Position numbers and translations under genes: made by a program
Assembly (NCBI GenBank): GCA_964364225.1
Contig: CAYIKP010000001.1
Coordinates: 1 to 62,484, forward strand
Reading direction: 5' to 3'
From: 12-FULL-44-12b sp964364225
Lineage (GTDB): Bacteria > Patescibacteriota > Minisyncoccia > Phycocordibacterales > Zambryskibacteraceae
Length of the DNA: 62,484 nt
Shown: positions 35,237 through 44,460 of the stretch, piece after piece
Numbering within the stretch: the stretch's first letter is position 1
How the letters are laid out: each line of letters starts with the position of its first letter
The notes under the pieces: generated by a model
Databases searched by the model: none
Seen by the model: only the letters and a program-made list of their open reading frames with translations
What the model was told of the DNA's origin: nothing

Positions 35237-37153
35237 TTATACTCCTAGTGTTACAGGAATAACAATTGGCCTTTTGTTGGTTTTTTGGAATAGAAAACGC
35301 GCAACATCATCTGTTAAATTTGCCTTCACAAAATCAAAGTTAATTGGGTTCATACCCTGAGTTGATCTTTCAATCGATCTTTTAATCACTAATCTTGTTT
35401 GATTTAGAAGATCTTGTGACTCTCTTAAATAAACAAAACCTCTTGAGATAATATCCGGACTTTTCTTTAATTTACCTGTTTGAACATTAATTGTGGCCAC
35501 AATTACAAAGATACCGTCTTCAGCTAATGTTTTTCGGTCCCGCATAACAACCTCCTGAACGTCTCCTATTGAGAAACCGTCAACCATTATGTCTTCTGAA
35601 GGAGCTTTCTCTTTTAGCACGGTCATTGTCTTTCCTTCGTCCCTAATCTCTATGATTGAGCCGTTGTCAGGAATAATTACATTTTCTTTAGGAGTACCCG
35701 TTGCAACAGATAAATCAGCGTGCTGTCTTAACATGTGATGGTAGCCGTGAAGAGGAATGAAAAACCTATGAGGGATTTGCTCGTGAATCCATTTTAGTTC
35801 ATCACGATTTCCATGGCCTGATGCATGAATATCTGAATCCAAATAAGTAATTATTTTTGCACCAGAACGGAACAGATTATCTTTCAACTTAATAACAGAA
35901 GCATGGTTGGTGGGAATAATTGATGATGAAAGTAGCACAGTGTCTGTAGGCTTTAATTGGACCTTCTTGTGTGTTTTATTTGCTATACGCATTAGTGCAG
36001 CAAATTCTTCTCCTTGAGCCCCCGTTACAAGCATAATAATTCTGTCTGGCGGATAATTATCAATTTCTTCTAGTGGGATTATGTTCTTCGTTTCTGTTAG
36101 TTTTAGGAGTTTTATAATATCTATATTAGTTTTCATACTGCGACCTTCAATAACAACTTTTTTGTTGTATTTTTCTGCAGCCTGAATAATGGCAATGATA
36201 CGCTCTACTTGAGAGGCGAAAGTGCTAATGACCATTCTTCCAGAAACGTCTTTTATGAACCTATCTATGTTTTCAATAACTACTGACTCTGAAAGTGAAA
36301 AACCCGGCTTCTCAATTGATGTTGAGTCCATTGTAAGAAGGAGCGCTTCTTTTCCTTTAAATTGTTTATATTGCTCAACCTCTTCTTCTGTAGGAACTCC
36401 TTTTATGTTGTCTACGCGCACATCTTCAATAAATACAATATCTCCAAATGGGGTTTCAATAATGAGGCCCATTGAATCTGGAATAGTGTGTGAGATTGGG
36501 AATGTGCGTATACGCAAAGATCCACAAGAAATTGCTTCTTTGCCTTCAATTATTTTTATTTCTAGCTTTTGAAGATGAGGAAATTCCTCTTGTCTTTTTT
36601 GAATCATTATTGCCCCAAATTGTCTTGTGTAAATTGTTGGATAGCCAATACGATCAATAAGATAGGGAATACCACCAATGTGATCCAAGTGTCCGTGGGT
36701 TATGAAAAGACCACGAATCTTTTCTTTTCTTTCTTCTAAATATTTTGTGTTTGGTAAAATGTAATCAATTCCCGGAGTATCCTCTTCTTTAAATTGAAAA
36801 CCAGCGTCAACAATAATGATGTCATCTTTGTATTCAATTGCTGTCATATTCTTTCCGATTTCCTCAACTCCTCCTAAAGGAATGATGCGAAGGGCGTCTC
36901 CTATTGGTGGAATTGGAATATTTTTTATAGCACTCCTTTCGTCTCTTACATGAGACATAGTTCCATTAGTTAGTCTTGGTCTGAATGTTTGCCTTGATCT
37001 TCCTCTCATTCCTCCACCCCCCCCACGAGAAGGGAATCTTCCAGGGCCACCGCTTGATGATGGGCTTCTTGTTGATGAATAAGCACGCCTAAAGACCCTT
37101 CCTTGCGATCCGGAATTTCCTTGATCGCTCATTTTTTTGTCTCCTGATTCCAT
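35237..37153 (-). CDS. rnj: Ribonuclease J
   Basis: 638 residues. A metallo-beta-lactamase plus beta-CASP RNase with HGHLDHIGG (about 153-161) as zinc motif, IIPLGGVEEIGKN at the start of the core, and a C-terminal domain. It is a 5'-3' exo/endonuclease in RNA maturation and decay. An extra basic, Gly/Ser/Arg-rich N-terminal extension of about 75 residues precedes the core, perhaps an RNA-binding tail. Initiation may instead be at the Met 7 codons later (37132), which has GGAG 8 bases before it. Confidence 0.93.
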   Translation of the reverse strand: MESGDKKMSDQGNSGSQGRVFRRAYSSTRSPSSSGGPGRFPSRGGGGGMRGRSRQTFRPRLTNGTMSHVRDERSAIKNIPIPPIGDALRIIPLGGVEEIGKNMTAIEYKDDIIIVDAGFQFKEEDTPGIDYILPNTKYLEERKEKIRGLFITHGHLDHIGGIPYLIDRIGYPTIYTRQFGAIMIQKRQEEFPHLQKLEIKIIEGKEAISCGSLRIRTFPISHTIPDSMGLIIETPFGDIVFIEDVRVDNIKGVPTEEEVEQYKQFKGKEALLLTMDSTSIEKPGFSLSESVVIENIDRFIKDVSGRMVISTFASQVERIIAIIQAAEKYNKKVVIEGRSMKTNIDIIKLLKLTETKNIIPLEEIDNYPPDRIIMLVTGAQGEEFAALMRIANKTHKKVQLKPTDTVLLSSSIIPTNHASVIKLKDNLFRSGAKIITYLDSDIHASGHGNRDELKWIHEQIPHRFFIPLHGYHHMLRQHADLSVATGTPKENVIIPDNGSIIEIRDEGKTMTVLKEKAPSEDIMVDGFSIGDVQEVVMRDRKTLAEDGIFVIVATINVQTGKLKKSPDIISRGFVYLRESQDLLNQTRLVIKRSIERSTQGMNPINFDFVKANLTDDVARFLFQKTNKRPIVIPVTLGV

Positions 37154-37160
37154 ATTAATT

Positions 37161-38951
37161 TTAATTAGTGAATATTTTCCAAACAGAATTTGTCTCTTTA
37201 TACCAAGTAGATACTCCTAGGAATCTTTCCGAACCAATGTTCAATGTATTAAGTAATACCTTTTTGAGCCCTTTTGGCACAACATAAATGTATTTCGGGG
37301 CGTAAATAAATGCCGCCGGATAATCTGCATTGAATTCGAAGAGAAGCGAATCGAGAATATCCTGTTGCTTAGAAGTATTACTCTCTCGCCTTAAGTTGTC
37401 AAGTAATTTATCTGCCTTACTGTTTGCGTAGAGGGCAACATTTAATCCAGGATCAAATCTTTCACTTGAATGCCAAAAAGGAAATAAATCTAGACTTCTA
37501 CCAACCACTTCACCAAAAAGAAGTGTCTCATATTTTCTTTCTCTAATAATATTTTGTTGTAGATCGCCCTGTTCAAAAATATTTATTGATACTTCAATAC
37601 CAAGTTTTTTGTAAGCACTCTCCAAAGCGTGTGCTACTGATATTAAATCTGGTGTGTCTGCCGTTGCAATAGTAAATTTAATTCCCGTTGATGCAAGAGT
37701 TTTTCCTTTGCCAGTAGTTTTTATTCTTAAATTTGTTGAGCTAGACATTTTGTATCCAAGCTTATCTAGGATATCGCCGGCGAGCATTAATCGTTTATCA
37801 AACGAATCACCACTTACACTTTCTACTGGCACAGGACCATTTACTGATATCGCAAAGCCTTTTAAAGAATTGGAAATTATTTCTTCTTTTGGTATTCCCA
37901 AAGATAACGCTTTACGAATATTTTTATCGGCCAGAATCTTGTTTTTATTTTGATTAAAAAATAGAGCAAATACTCTTGGGAGCGGTGCTGTTTCTATTCT
38001 AAAACCACGATTCTTTAGAACGCCAGCATTTTCAGGAGAAACACCCCCAAGTGAGTCTATATCGTTAGAGATAAGGGCAGATACAGCCTTTGCTTCATTG
38101 GAAAAAAAACTAGTTGTTATGTTTGTTATAAAGGGTTTACCCATGACAAACTTATCAAAACTTGTTAACTGCATGCTTGATGGAATACCGCCAGAATCTC
38201 TGGAAACATTTATAACCTTATAAGGTCCAGCTCCAACCGCATTTAAATTGAGATCGCTCCAAGGAAATTCCTCAGAAGGTACTTTTTCCCAAAGGTGTTT
38301 GGGTAAAATTCCTAAGGTGAGATTTTCCATAAAGGGTGCGTAAGGAGATTTTAGATGGAAATTTACTGTCAAATTATCTATTTTTTCCACCTCAACCCCT
38401 TCCCAGTTTGCTCTTCGTGGACTTTTAATTGCAGGATCTTTTATTTTTGAAATAGTGAATAAGATGTCGTCTGCAGTTACGGGGTTTTTATCATGAAATT
38501 CCGCATTCGGTTTTATGTGCACAAAGTAAGTTTTTCCGTCAGACGATATATCAATGGACTCTGCTATAAGATTTTTATATTCATTATTTTTATCAGGAGT
38601 TACAAGGCCGGCATAAACTAATGCCGTTATATCTTTATCTGCATCAGATATTGCTAGTACTGGATTTATAAAGCGAGGCGTTCCCACAATACCCTCATTT
38701 ATTGTTCCGCCAGTGGCCGGAATTTCTATAAGAAATTCGTTATTGACCTTAAGTCCCAACAAAAGAGCTGTCATGAACATAACAACGGCCAAAATCATGA
38801 AGATAGTCCTTTCAGTAATAGAAAAAAGTTTATATGAGTGCCTAATGTTTGTTAATCCAGGCAAGGTAAAACTTTTTTCTAGAAAACGAAACTTAGAGAA
38901 CAACCTTCCAGAAATTACAGACTCGATTAGAAGAATTATTTTTTTCTGCAT
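37161..38951 (-). CDS. Family 5 extracellular solute-binding protein (peptide ABC transport)
   Basis: 596 residues. A membrane anchor near 48-68 (IFMILAVVMFMTALLLGLKV) replaces the usual lipobox. The external part matches OppA/DppA proteins: GTINEGIVGTPRFINPVLAI, the LYANSKADKLLDNLRRES segment and the DYPAAFIYAPKYIYVVP end. It would capture peptides at the cell surface. No permease or ATPase genes adjoin. Located 7 bases upstream of the RNase J gene. Confidence 0.85.
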   Translation of the reverse strand: MQKKIILLIESVISGRLFSKFRFLEKSFTLPGLTNIRHSYKLFSITERTIFMILAVVMFMTALLLGLKVNNEFLIEIPATGGTINEGIVGTPRFINPVLAISDADKDITALVYAGLVTPDKNNEYKNLIAESIDISSDGKTYFVHIKPNAEFHDKNPVTADDILFTISKIKDPAIKSPRRANWEGVEVEKIDNLTVNFHLKSPYAPFMENLTLGILPKHLWEKVPSEEFPWSDLNLNAVGAGPYKVINVSRDSGGIPSSMQLTSFDKFVMGKPFITNITTSFFSNEAKAVSALISNDIDSLGGVSPENAGVLKNRGFRIETAPLPRVFALFFNQNKNKILADKNIRKALSLGIPKEEIISNSLKGFAISVNGPVPVESVSGDSFDKRLMLAGDILDKLGYKMSSSTNLRIKTTGKGKTLASTGIKFTIATADTPDLISVAHALESAYKKLGIEVSINIFEQGDLQQNIIRERKYETLLFGEVVGRSLDLFPFWHSSERFDPGLNVALYANSKADKLLDNLRRESNTSKQQDILDSLLFEFNADYPAAFIYAPKYIYVVPKGLKKVLLNTLNIGSERFLGVSTWYKETNSVWKIFTN

Positions 38952-38981
38952 CTTTCTATATTAACAATATTAAAGACCCCC

Positions 38982-39206
38982 TTATTTTATGAAGAGTGCT
39001 GCAAATGCAGAAAGTGCAAAAAGAATGGCAACAATAATTGTACCCACAAAAATTATTTTTTCTAAACCACGCTTTTCGTATTTGACCCCCCCGAAAGTAT
39101 CTTGACCAAAAGCTGAACCAAGTCCCGCATCTGAACGTTGAAAAAGTATTCCTATAATAAGAAGAACGGCTAGAACTACCTGAATAATGGGTAATATTTG
39201 TGACAT
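38982..39206 (-). CDS. secG: Protein translocase subunit SecG
   Basis: 74 residues with two membrane helices and the SecG signature RSDAGLGSAFGQDTFGG between them. It assists SecYEG-mediated export. Convergent genes and a 250-base gap follow upstream. Confidence 0.9.
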   Translation of the reverse strand: MSQILPIIQVVLAVLLIIGILFQRSDAGLGSAFGQDTFGGVKYEKRGLEKIIFVGTIIVAILFALSAFAALFIK

Positions 39207-39371
39207 AGGGGATAGGATAGCTTATTTAGACCAATTTGCCAAAGATTTTTGACTGTTTTAAGTAGTGTCTGAACTATTGGGCGAACGAAACAAGTGAGAA
39301 TTTATTATCATTTGTGAGTGAGCGAAAATAGCAAGTCACTAAGCCATATTTTTGGATATAGGCTTAATGAC

Positions 39372-39400
39372 TTGACAAAAATATATAGATATGCTACTAT
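39372..39400 (+). promoter_or_regulatory. Strong promoter of the GC-rich gene
   Basis: TTGACA (39372-39377), 17-base spacer, TACTAT (39395-39400). It resembles the ncRNA promoter at 25767. The leader of about 70 bases ends with AAAGGAG five bases before GTG 39478. Confidence 0.8.
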
Positions 39401-39477
39401 ATACACAGCAGTACAGTAACATCCCGTTTCTAACTGGTTTTACAACGCACTCGCCCTAAGTGGGCAAAGGAGTCACC

Positions 39478-40149
39478 GTGATCAACCGGAGCCGCTACAA
39501 CGCTGTGGCCAACTACCTCAAGGCAGTGGCCAAGAAGATGGTCGAGGCGCTCAAGGATGCCGAGAACATCATCCCGCAGTTCGCGATTCCCGCCGACGTC
39601 TTCGCGAGCTCGAACAAGGATGCGAATGCCGTGATGAACACGGTTCGCCAGCTGGAGCTCGATCCCGAAGGTGCGAACATCGTGCGTCTGCAGGACGCCG
39701 GTGCATTCGCGGACGAGATCGCCTCGTACTTCGGCGAGCGCAAGAGCCTCGAACAGCGCTTCCTGCACTCGCAGTGGCTCTCCGACGACATGTACAACCG
39801 TATCGTCGTCCTGCCGAACGAGTTCGCGGAACCCCTCATCATCCTCTGGAAGGCGTATGACGCCATCCGGCAGAATGGTGCGGAGACCTCCGAGCTTCGG
39901 AGCGCGTGGACCGAGATCGACAAGAAGCTTCGTGCTGCCGAGATCGCCTCGGTGGGGAAGGAGCTTCGCGAGTCGAACCCGGCTCGTCGGGTCAGGCTGA
40001 CGCTGGCGCCGAAGCCCGTCGCGAGCGCCTCTCCCAAGGGACGCAACGCTGAGAAGCGCCAGCACGATCGGCAGATTCGCGCGTCCATGCAGCAGGGCAA
40101 GGGTACCGCGTCGAACAGCAAGGCCAAGAAGAACAAGAAGCACGCCTAA
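39478..40149 (+). CDS. GC-rich ORFan protein
   Basis: 223 residues from GTG 39478, chosen because AAAGGAG lies five bases upstream; an in-frame GTG at 39460 lacks such a site. Base composition is unlike the neighbours: 38 of 60 bases are G/C at 39541-39600, against 20 of 60 in groEL at 41581-41640. Helical protein with a very basic C-terminal tail (about 175-223, many Lys/Arg). No family recognised. It has its own promoter and terminator, like a free-standing cassette. Confidence 0.75.
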   Translation: MINRSRYNAVANYLKAVAKKMVEALKDAENIIPQFAIPADVFASSNKDANAVMNTVRQLELDPEGANIVRLQDAGAFADEIASYFGERKSLEQRFLHSQWLSDDMYNRIVVLPNEFAEPLIILWKAYDAIRQNGAETSELRSAWTEIDKKLRAAEIASVGKELRESNPARRVRLTLAPKPVASASPKGRNAEKRQHDRQIRASMQQGKGTASNSKAKKNKKHA

Positions 40150-40170
40150 CCGGCACGCGAGAAACGGGGA

Positions 40171-40195
40171 ACAGCCATCTCTAAAGGGTGGCTGT
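40171..40195 (+). terminator. Terminator of the GC-rich gene
   Basis: ACAGCCA...TGGCTGT followed by TTTTCTTTT. Confidence 0.8.
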
Positions 40196-40226
40196 TTTCT
40201 TTTGCTTGCAAATTTTTATATACGTA

Positions 40227-40232
40227 TATAAT
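40227..40232 (+). promoter_or_regulatory. -10 box of groES-groEL
   Basis: TATAAT overlaps the upstream ATG at 40231 and ends ten bases before ATG 40243. This makes the later ATG the likely start. No CIRCE element was seen. Confidence 0.5.
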
Positions 40233-40242
40233 GAGCGCACTT

Positions 40243-40572
40243 ATGAAAAATATATCTAAAAAGGAAATTAAAAAAGAACTACCAATTAACATTTCACCCC
40301 TAGGCGATAGAGTGCTACTTAAACCACTAGAAGATAAATCAAATAAAACTTCTTCAGGAATTTATATTCCAGAGAGCGTAAAAGAAGATAGAGGAAGCAA
40401 AAAGGCGATTGTTGTAGCAGTAGGTAATGGAAAAATGGAAGAGGGAAAATTAATTCCAGTTGGTGTGAAAGTGGGGCAAAAAGTTTTATATTCTTGGGGC
40501 GATTCTATAAAAGAGGGAGACGAAGAATTTATTATGGTGCGGGAGGCAGATATTTTAGCAATTATTAAATAA
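40243..40572 (+). CDS. groES: Co-chaperonin GroES
   Basis: 109 residues from ATG 40243. Family motifs ISPLGDRVLLKPLE, TSSGIYIPES and VGQKVLYSWGDSIKEGDEEF with the mobile loop between. It caps the GroEL cage. It has an N-terminal extension of about ten charged residues relative to the usual protein. groEL follows four bases later. Confidence 0.94.
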   Translation: MKNISKKEIKKELPINISPLGDRVLLKPLEDKSNKTSSGIYIPESVKEDRGSKKAIVVAVGNGKMEEGKLIPVGVKVGQKVLYSWGDSIKEGDEEFIMVREADILAIIK

Positions 40573-40576
40573 AACA

Positions 40577-42229
40577 ATGGCCAAACAAATTCTTTTTAGT
40601 GAAAATGCGAGAAACGCTTTGAAGAGAGGGGTGGACGTTGTTGCTGATGCTGTAAAAATCACAATTGGACCTCGCGGAAGAAATGTCGTTTTGGATAAAG
40701 GTTATGGAGTTCCTACAATTACTAACGACGGAGTGACTATTGCAAAAGAGATAACCCTCAAAGATAAATTTGAAAATATGGGTGTTGAGATAGTTAAGGA
40801 GGTGGCTAGCAAAACCAATGATGTTGCTGGGGACGGAACTACCACATCTGTAATTCTTACCCAGGCGATGGTAAGCGAGGGTTTTAAGAAAACCACTATG
40901 GGGACTAACGCCATGGGAATTCGTTTGGGAATGGAGGAGGCAGTAAGAGATGCGATCTCTATTTTGAAAAAAATGGCGAAGCCAATCAAGAGCGATGACG
41001 AAATAAAACAAATCGCTACAATTTCTGCAGAATCTGTTGAGATTGGAGAAACCATTGCCGAAACAATTAAAAAGGTAGGAAAAGATGGGGTGGTTACTGT
41101 GGAAGAGTCGCAGGGCGTAGGAATTGATTCAGAGGTAGTGGAGGGGCTTGAGTTTGATCGCGGGTTTGTTTCTCCTTACATGATAACTAATACAGAAAGA
41201 ATGGAAGCAGAATGTAGGGATGCCCCAGTATTAATTACAGACAAAAAGATTTCTGGAGTCAAAGAAATTTTACCTTTACTTGAAAAATTGGCTCAAGCTG
41301 GAAAAAAAGAACTTGTAATAATTGCTGATGATGTGGATGGGGAAGCGCTTACTACATTTGTGCTCAATAAACTTCGTGGTGGTTTTTCGGTGCTTGCAGT
41401 AAAGGCCCCTGGGTATGGAGATAAGAAAAAAGAAATGCTTCAAGATATTGCCACAACTATTGGTGCTACTGTTATTACGGATGAATTGGGTTTGAAACTT
41501 GAAGAAACAAAATTAGAACATTTGGGAAAGGCTAGAAAAATAATTGCAAAGAAAGATAAAACAACCGTTGTTGGTGGAAAAGGAAAAAAAGAAGCGGTTT
41601 TAGAGAGAGTCGCTTCATTAAAAACACAATTAGAAAGTTCTTCATCAAAATTTGATAAAGAAAAATTGGAAGAAAGGATAGGGAAATTGTCTGGAGGTGT
41701 TGCCGTTATTCACGTAGGCGCAGCCACAGAGACAGAAATGAAATATTTGAAACTAAAAATTGAAGATGCTGTTAACGCTACGAAAGCAGCTATAGAAGAG
41801 GGGATTGTGGTTGGCGGTGGCACTGCTTTTGCGAAAGTAGCTCGTGATTTAGAAAAAAATCTTGCTAAGAGAAAAGACATTGATGAAAGTTTCGCAGAAG
41901 AGAAAAAAGCTGGCTATGCAGTAGTGGCCTCTGCACTAACGTCTCCCTTGAGACACATAGCTAAAAACGCTGGCAGAGATGATGGTTCTGTTGTTGTAGA
42001 AAAAGTTTCAGAGGGGGGTATAAATTTTGGCTACGATGCACTAGCAGATTGCTTTGTGAACGATATGTTTAAGGCGGGGATCATTGATCCTGTAAAAGTG
42101 ACACGCACAGCATTAGAAAACTCTGCATCTGCTGTGGCAATTCTTTTAACTACTGAGGTTGCTATAGCTGAATTACCTGAAAAGAAGGAGTCTGAAACAA
42201 GGGGTCAGGGAGGAGAAATGGATTATTAA
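40577..42229 (+). CDS. groEL: Chaperonin GroEL
   Basis: 550 residues. The ATP-binding motif VAGDGTTTSVILTQAM is at about 83-98, with PRGRNVVLDKGYG near 33 and IEEGIVVGGGTAFAKV near 410. ATP-driven protein folding cage with GroES. The C-terminus ends in GQGGEMDY, not the common GGM repeat. Confidence 0.97.
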   Translation: MAKQILFSENARNALKRGVDVVADAVKITIGPRGRNVVLDKGYGVPTITNDGVTIAKEITLKDKFENMGVEIVKEVASKTNDVAGDGTTTSVILTQAMVSEGFKKTTMGTNAMGIRLGMEEAVRDAISILKKMAKPIKSDDEIKQIATISAESVEIGETIAETIKKVGKDGVVTVEESQGVGIDSEVVEGLEFDRGFVSPYMITNTERMEAECRDAPVLITDKKISGVKEILPLLEKLAQAGKKELVIIADDVDGEALTTFVLNKLRGGFSVLAVKAPGYGDKKKEMLQDIATTIGATVITDELGLKLEETKLEHLGKARKIIAKKDKTTVVGGKGKKEAVLERVASLKTQLESSSSKFDKEKLEERIGKLSGGVAVIHVGAATETEMKYLKLKIEDAVNATKAAIEEGIVVGGGTAFAKVARDLEKNLAKRKDIDESFAEEKKAGYAVVASALTSPLRHIAKNAGRDDGSVVVEKVSEGGINFGYDALADCFVNDMFKAGIIDPVKVTRTALENSASAVAILLTTEVAIAELPEKKESETRGQGGEMDY

Positions 42230-42245
42230 ATAAAAATCACTCTGT

Positions 42246-42251
42246 TATAAT
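42246..42251 (+). promoter_or_regulatory. -10 box of lemA
   Basis: TATAAT, eight bases, then ATG 42260. Confidence 0.5.
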
Positions 42252-42259
42252 ATAAGAAT

Positions 42260-42811
42260 ATGACAACAAATATAATTTTAGGTGTAGCGATTATCCTAGT
42301 ACTTTGGGTTATTTCTTTGTTCAATAAACTTGTTCGTCTAAAAAACCGCGCAAAAGAAGCGTGGTCGGATATTTCTGTGCAATTGAAAAGAAGATATGAC
42401 CTCATTCCGAACCTTTTAGAAACAGTGAAAGGTTATGCTACACACGAAAGCACTCTTTTAGAAAAGATAACGACAGCGAGGACCTCTGCCATGAATGCAG
42501 GAACTATTGCCAATTCTGGACCAGCTGAAAATATGCTAAGTAGTACCCTAAAGTCTCTTTTTGCTGTTGCCGAAAATTATCCAGATTTGAAAGCAAACCA
42601 AAATTTTCTTGAGCTTCAGAAAGAGCTTTCAGATACAGAGAATAAAATTCAAGCATCTCGTCGTTTTTACAATACTAATGTTAGAGATCTTAATATTGGT
42701 ATTGAATCATTTCCCGCTAATTTAATTGCTGGGGTATTTAATTTTTCTAGAATGGATTTCTTTGAGTTAGAAGATGTAGCTGCAAATGAGCCAGTGAAAG
42801 TATCCTTCTAA
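42260..42811 (+). CDS. lemA: LemA family protein
   Basis: 183 residues. N-terminal membrane helix (about 3-20), then the LemA helical core with LKRRYDLIPNLLETVKGYA and the C-terminal FYNTNVRDLNIGIESFPANL. Function unsettled. The neighbouring htpX is a frequent partner in other bacteria. Confidence 0.92.
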   Translation: MTTNIILGVAIILVLWVISLFNKLVRLKNRAKEAWSDISVQLKRRYDLIPNLLETVKGYATHESTLLEKITTARTSAMNAGTIANSGPAENMLSSTLKSLFAVAENYPDLKANQNFLELQKELSDTENKIQASRRFYNTNVRDLNIGIESFPANLIAGVFNFSRMDFFELEDVAANEPVKVSF

Positions 42812-42820
42812 TTTATAAGT

Positions 42821-43726
42821 ATGCAAACAGGGGAAAATCTATATACGCATAGAGATGAGAATATTTTTCGCACTTGGGGATTAATGGCAGTTTTTCTTGT
42901 GCTCGTGATAGCTGTTGGATTTGTTGTCTCTTATATATATAACAATCAAAATATTCTTTATTTTGCTGTTATATTCGCATTTTTAATGAATATCATTTCC
43001 TATTGGAATTCAGACAAAATAGTTCTTTCTATGATGCACGCTAAGCCAATAACCAAAGGAGAGTATGCAGATCTTTATAATATTACGGAAAATCTAGCCA
43101 TTACAGCCGGATTACCAATGCCCAGGCTGTATCTTATTGAAGAATCGTCTCCAAATGCCTTTGCTACGGGCAGAAACCCTAGTCATGGGGTTATTTGCGT
43201 GACTTCTGGTTTGGTAGCACTTCTATCTAAAGATGAGCTTGAGGGGGTTATTGCTCATGAAATGAGCCATATTGGTAACAGAGACACCCTTATCTCTACT
43301 GTGGCAGTAATTTTGGCTGGTTTAATAGCCATTATTTCAGATATAGCTCTAAGATCCAGATTTAGTTCTCGAAATAATGACAGAGGGGGTGGTTTTATTC
43401 AAATTTTAGGAATTATTTTCATTATTCTTTCTCCGATTGCAGCGACCCTCATCAGATTGGCCGTTTCTAGAAAAAGAGAATTCTTGGCAGATGCAACTGG
43501 TGCACTTTTGACACGTTATCCAGAAGGTTTGGCAAATGCTTTAAAAAAGATTGAATCTCAAATAAATCAAAAACCTTTTTCATCAACATCAAATGCGACA
43601 GCTCACCTTTTTATAGAAAATCCATTTGGAACAAAATCTCTTTCTGGTATAGGCAAGTTATTTATGACGCATCCCCCTGTCGCTGAACGAGTTAGCGCAC
43701 TAATTGGTAACAGAAACAATTTATGA
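42821..43726 (+). CDS. htpX: Membrane zinc metalloprotease HtpX
   Basis: 301 residues. HEMSH zinc motif at about 146-150 with third ligand in REFLADATGA. Four membrane helices near 20-40, 45-62, 165-182 and 200-220. It takes part in membrane protein quality control. Follows lemA by nine bases and overlaps the GGDEF gene by four. Confidence 0.94.
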   Translation: MQTGENLYTHRDENIFRTWGLMAVFLVLVIAVGFVVSYIYNNQNILYFAVIFAFLMNIISYWNSDKIVLSMMHAKPITKGEYADLYNITENLAITAGLPMPRLYLIEESSPNAFATGRNPSHGVICVTSGLVALLSKDELEGVIAHEMSHIGNRDTLISTVAVILAGLIAIISDIALRSRFSSRNNDRGGGFIQILGIIFIILSPIAATLIRLAVSRKREFLADATGALLTRYPEGLANALKKIESQINQKPFSSTSNATAHLFIENPFGTKSLSGIGKLFMTHPPVAERVSALIGNRNNL

Positions 43727-44337
43727 AAAATTTTTTAAACAGAGATTTGTCAAAAGAGGAGTTATTAAAAAAAGTTTCCAAGTTAGAGTTAGAGATAAAA
43801 GATTTAAAGAAAGATTTAGTTCACGATACTTTAACTGGATTAAAAACTAGAAACTTTTTTGAAGAGGAGGGGAGGGTGTTCTATGATTCAGCCTTAAATA
43901 AATTTAAAGGTTTAAGGTCGGAGTGGTTTAATTTTGGGAGTGTTAGTTTTATTTTTATTGATGTAGATCATTTTAAAAATATAAATGATACATATGGACA
44001 TTTGGAGGGGGATAAAGTTTTAGAAAAAGTAGCAGATGTTATAAAACAAAGTATTCGTGAAGGAGATGTGGCGGCACGATTTGGTGGCGAAGAAATAGTA
44101 GTTGAACTTTTGGGGGCGAGTGAAAAATTTGCCAAAAAGAAAGCAGAAGAAATTAGAAAAAAAATTGAAGCGTTAAGTTTTGAAATACCAGAATTAAAAA
44201 TCACAATTAGTGCGGGAGTTTCAACTGTAGAAAAAGACATTTCTTTTAATGAAATTTTAAATCGTGCAGACAAGGCAATGTATAAAGCAAAAGAGAATGG
44301 AAGAAATAGGGTAGAGGTTTATTCTGAAATAAATTAG
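43723..44337 (+). CDS. Diguanylate cyclase (GGDEF domain)
   Basis: 204 residues. A short N-terminal coiled coil (about 8-32) is followed by a GGDEF domain: FIDVDHFKNINDTYGH (metal site) and ARFGGEEI (active loop). An inhibitory-site RxxD (REGD) lies five residues before GGEEI, as in feedback-controlled cyclases. It would make cyclic di-GMP, which often controls type IV pili. No effector domain is visible in this window. Confidence 0.92.
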   Translation: MKNFLNRDLSKEELLKKVSKLELEIKDLKKDLVHDTLTGLKTRNFFEEEGRVFYDSALNKFKGLRSEWFNFGSVSFIFIDVDHFKNINDTYGHLEGDKVLEKVADVIKQSIREGDVAARFGGEEIVVELLGASEKFAKKKAEEIRKKIEALSFEIPELKITISAGVSTVEKDISFNEILNRADKAMYKAKENGRNRVEVYSEIN

Positions 44338-44375
44338 ATTTATCATTTTTTTCTGTTAATCTAAGTTTTATAAAT

Positions 44376-44460
44376 GGAGGGTTCGCATAGCGGTCTAGTG
44401 CACCACGTTGGAAACGTGGCGTGGGGAAACCCACCGAGAGTTCGAATCTCTCACCCTCCG
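44376..44460 (+). tRNA. tRNA-Ser (GGA)
   Basis: Acceptor GGAGGGT/ACCCTCC with discriminator G, anticodon stem CCACG/CGTGG with loop TTGGAAA, long variable arm GTGGGGAAACCCAC typical of class II tRNAs. CCA is not encoded. Confidence 0.94.

Noticed and set aside
39420..39440. A fourth copy of the structured leader (ATCCCGTTTCTAACTGG)
   Set aside because: The bases resemble parts of the pilT leader but there is no matching 3' arm at the start codon of the GC-rich gene.
39430..40143. Long antisense open frames (237 and 207 residues) opposite the GC-rich gene
   Set aside because: GC-rich DNA lengthens chance frames; the plus frame has the promoter, Shine-Dalgarno site and terminator.
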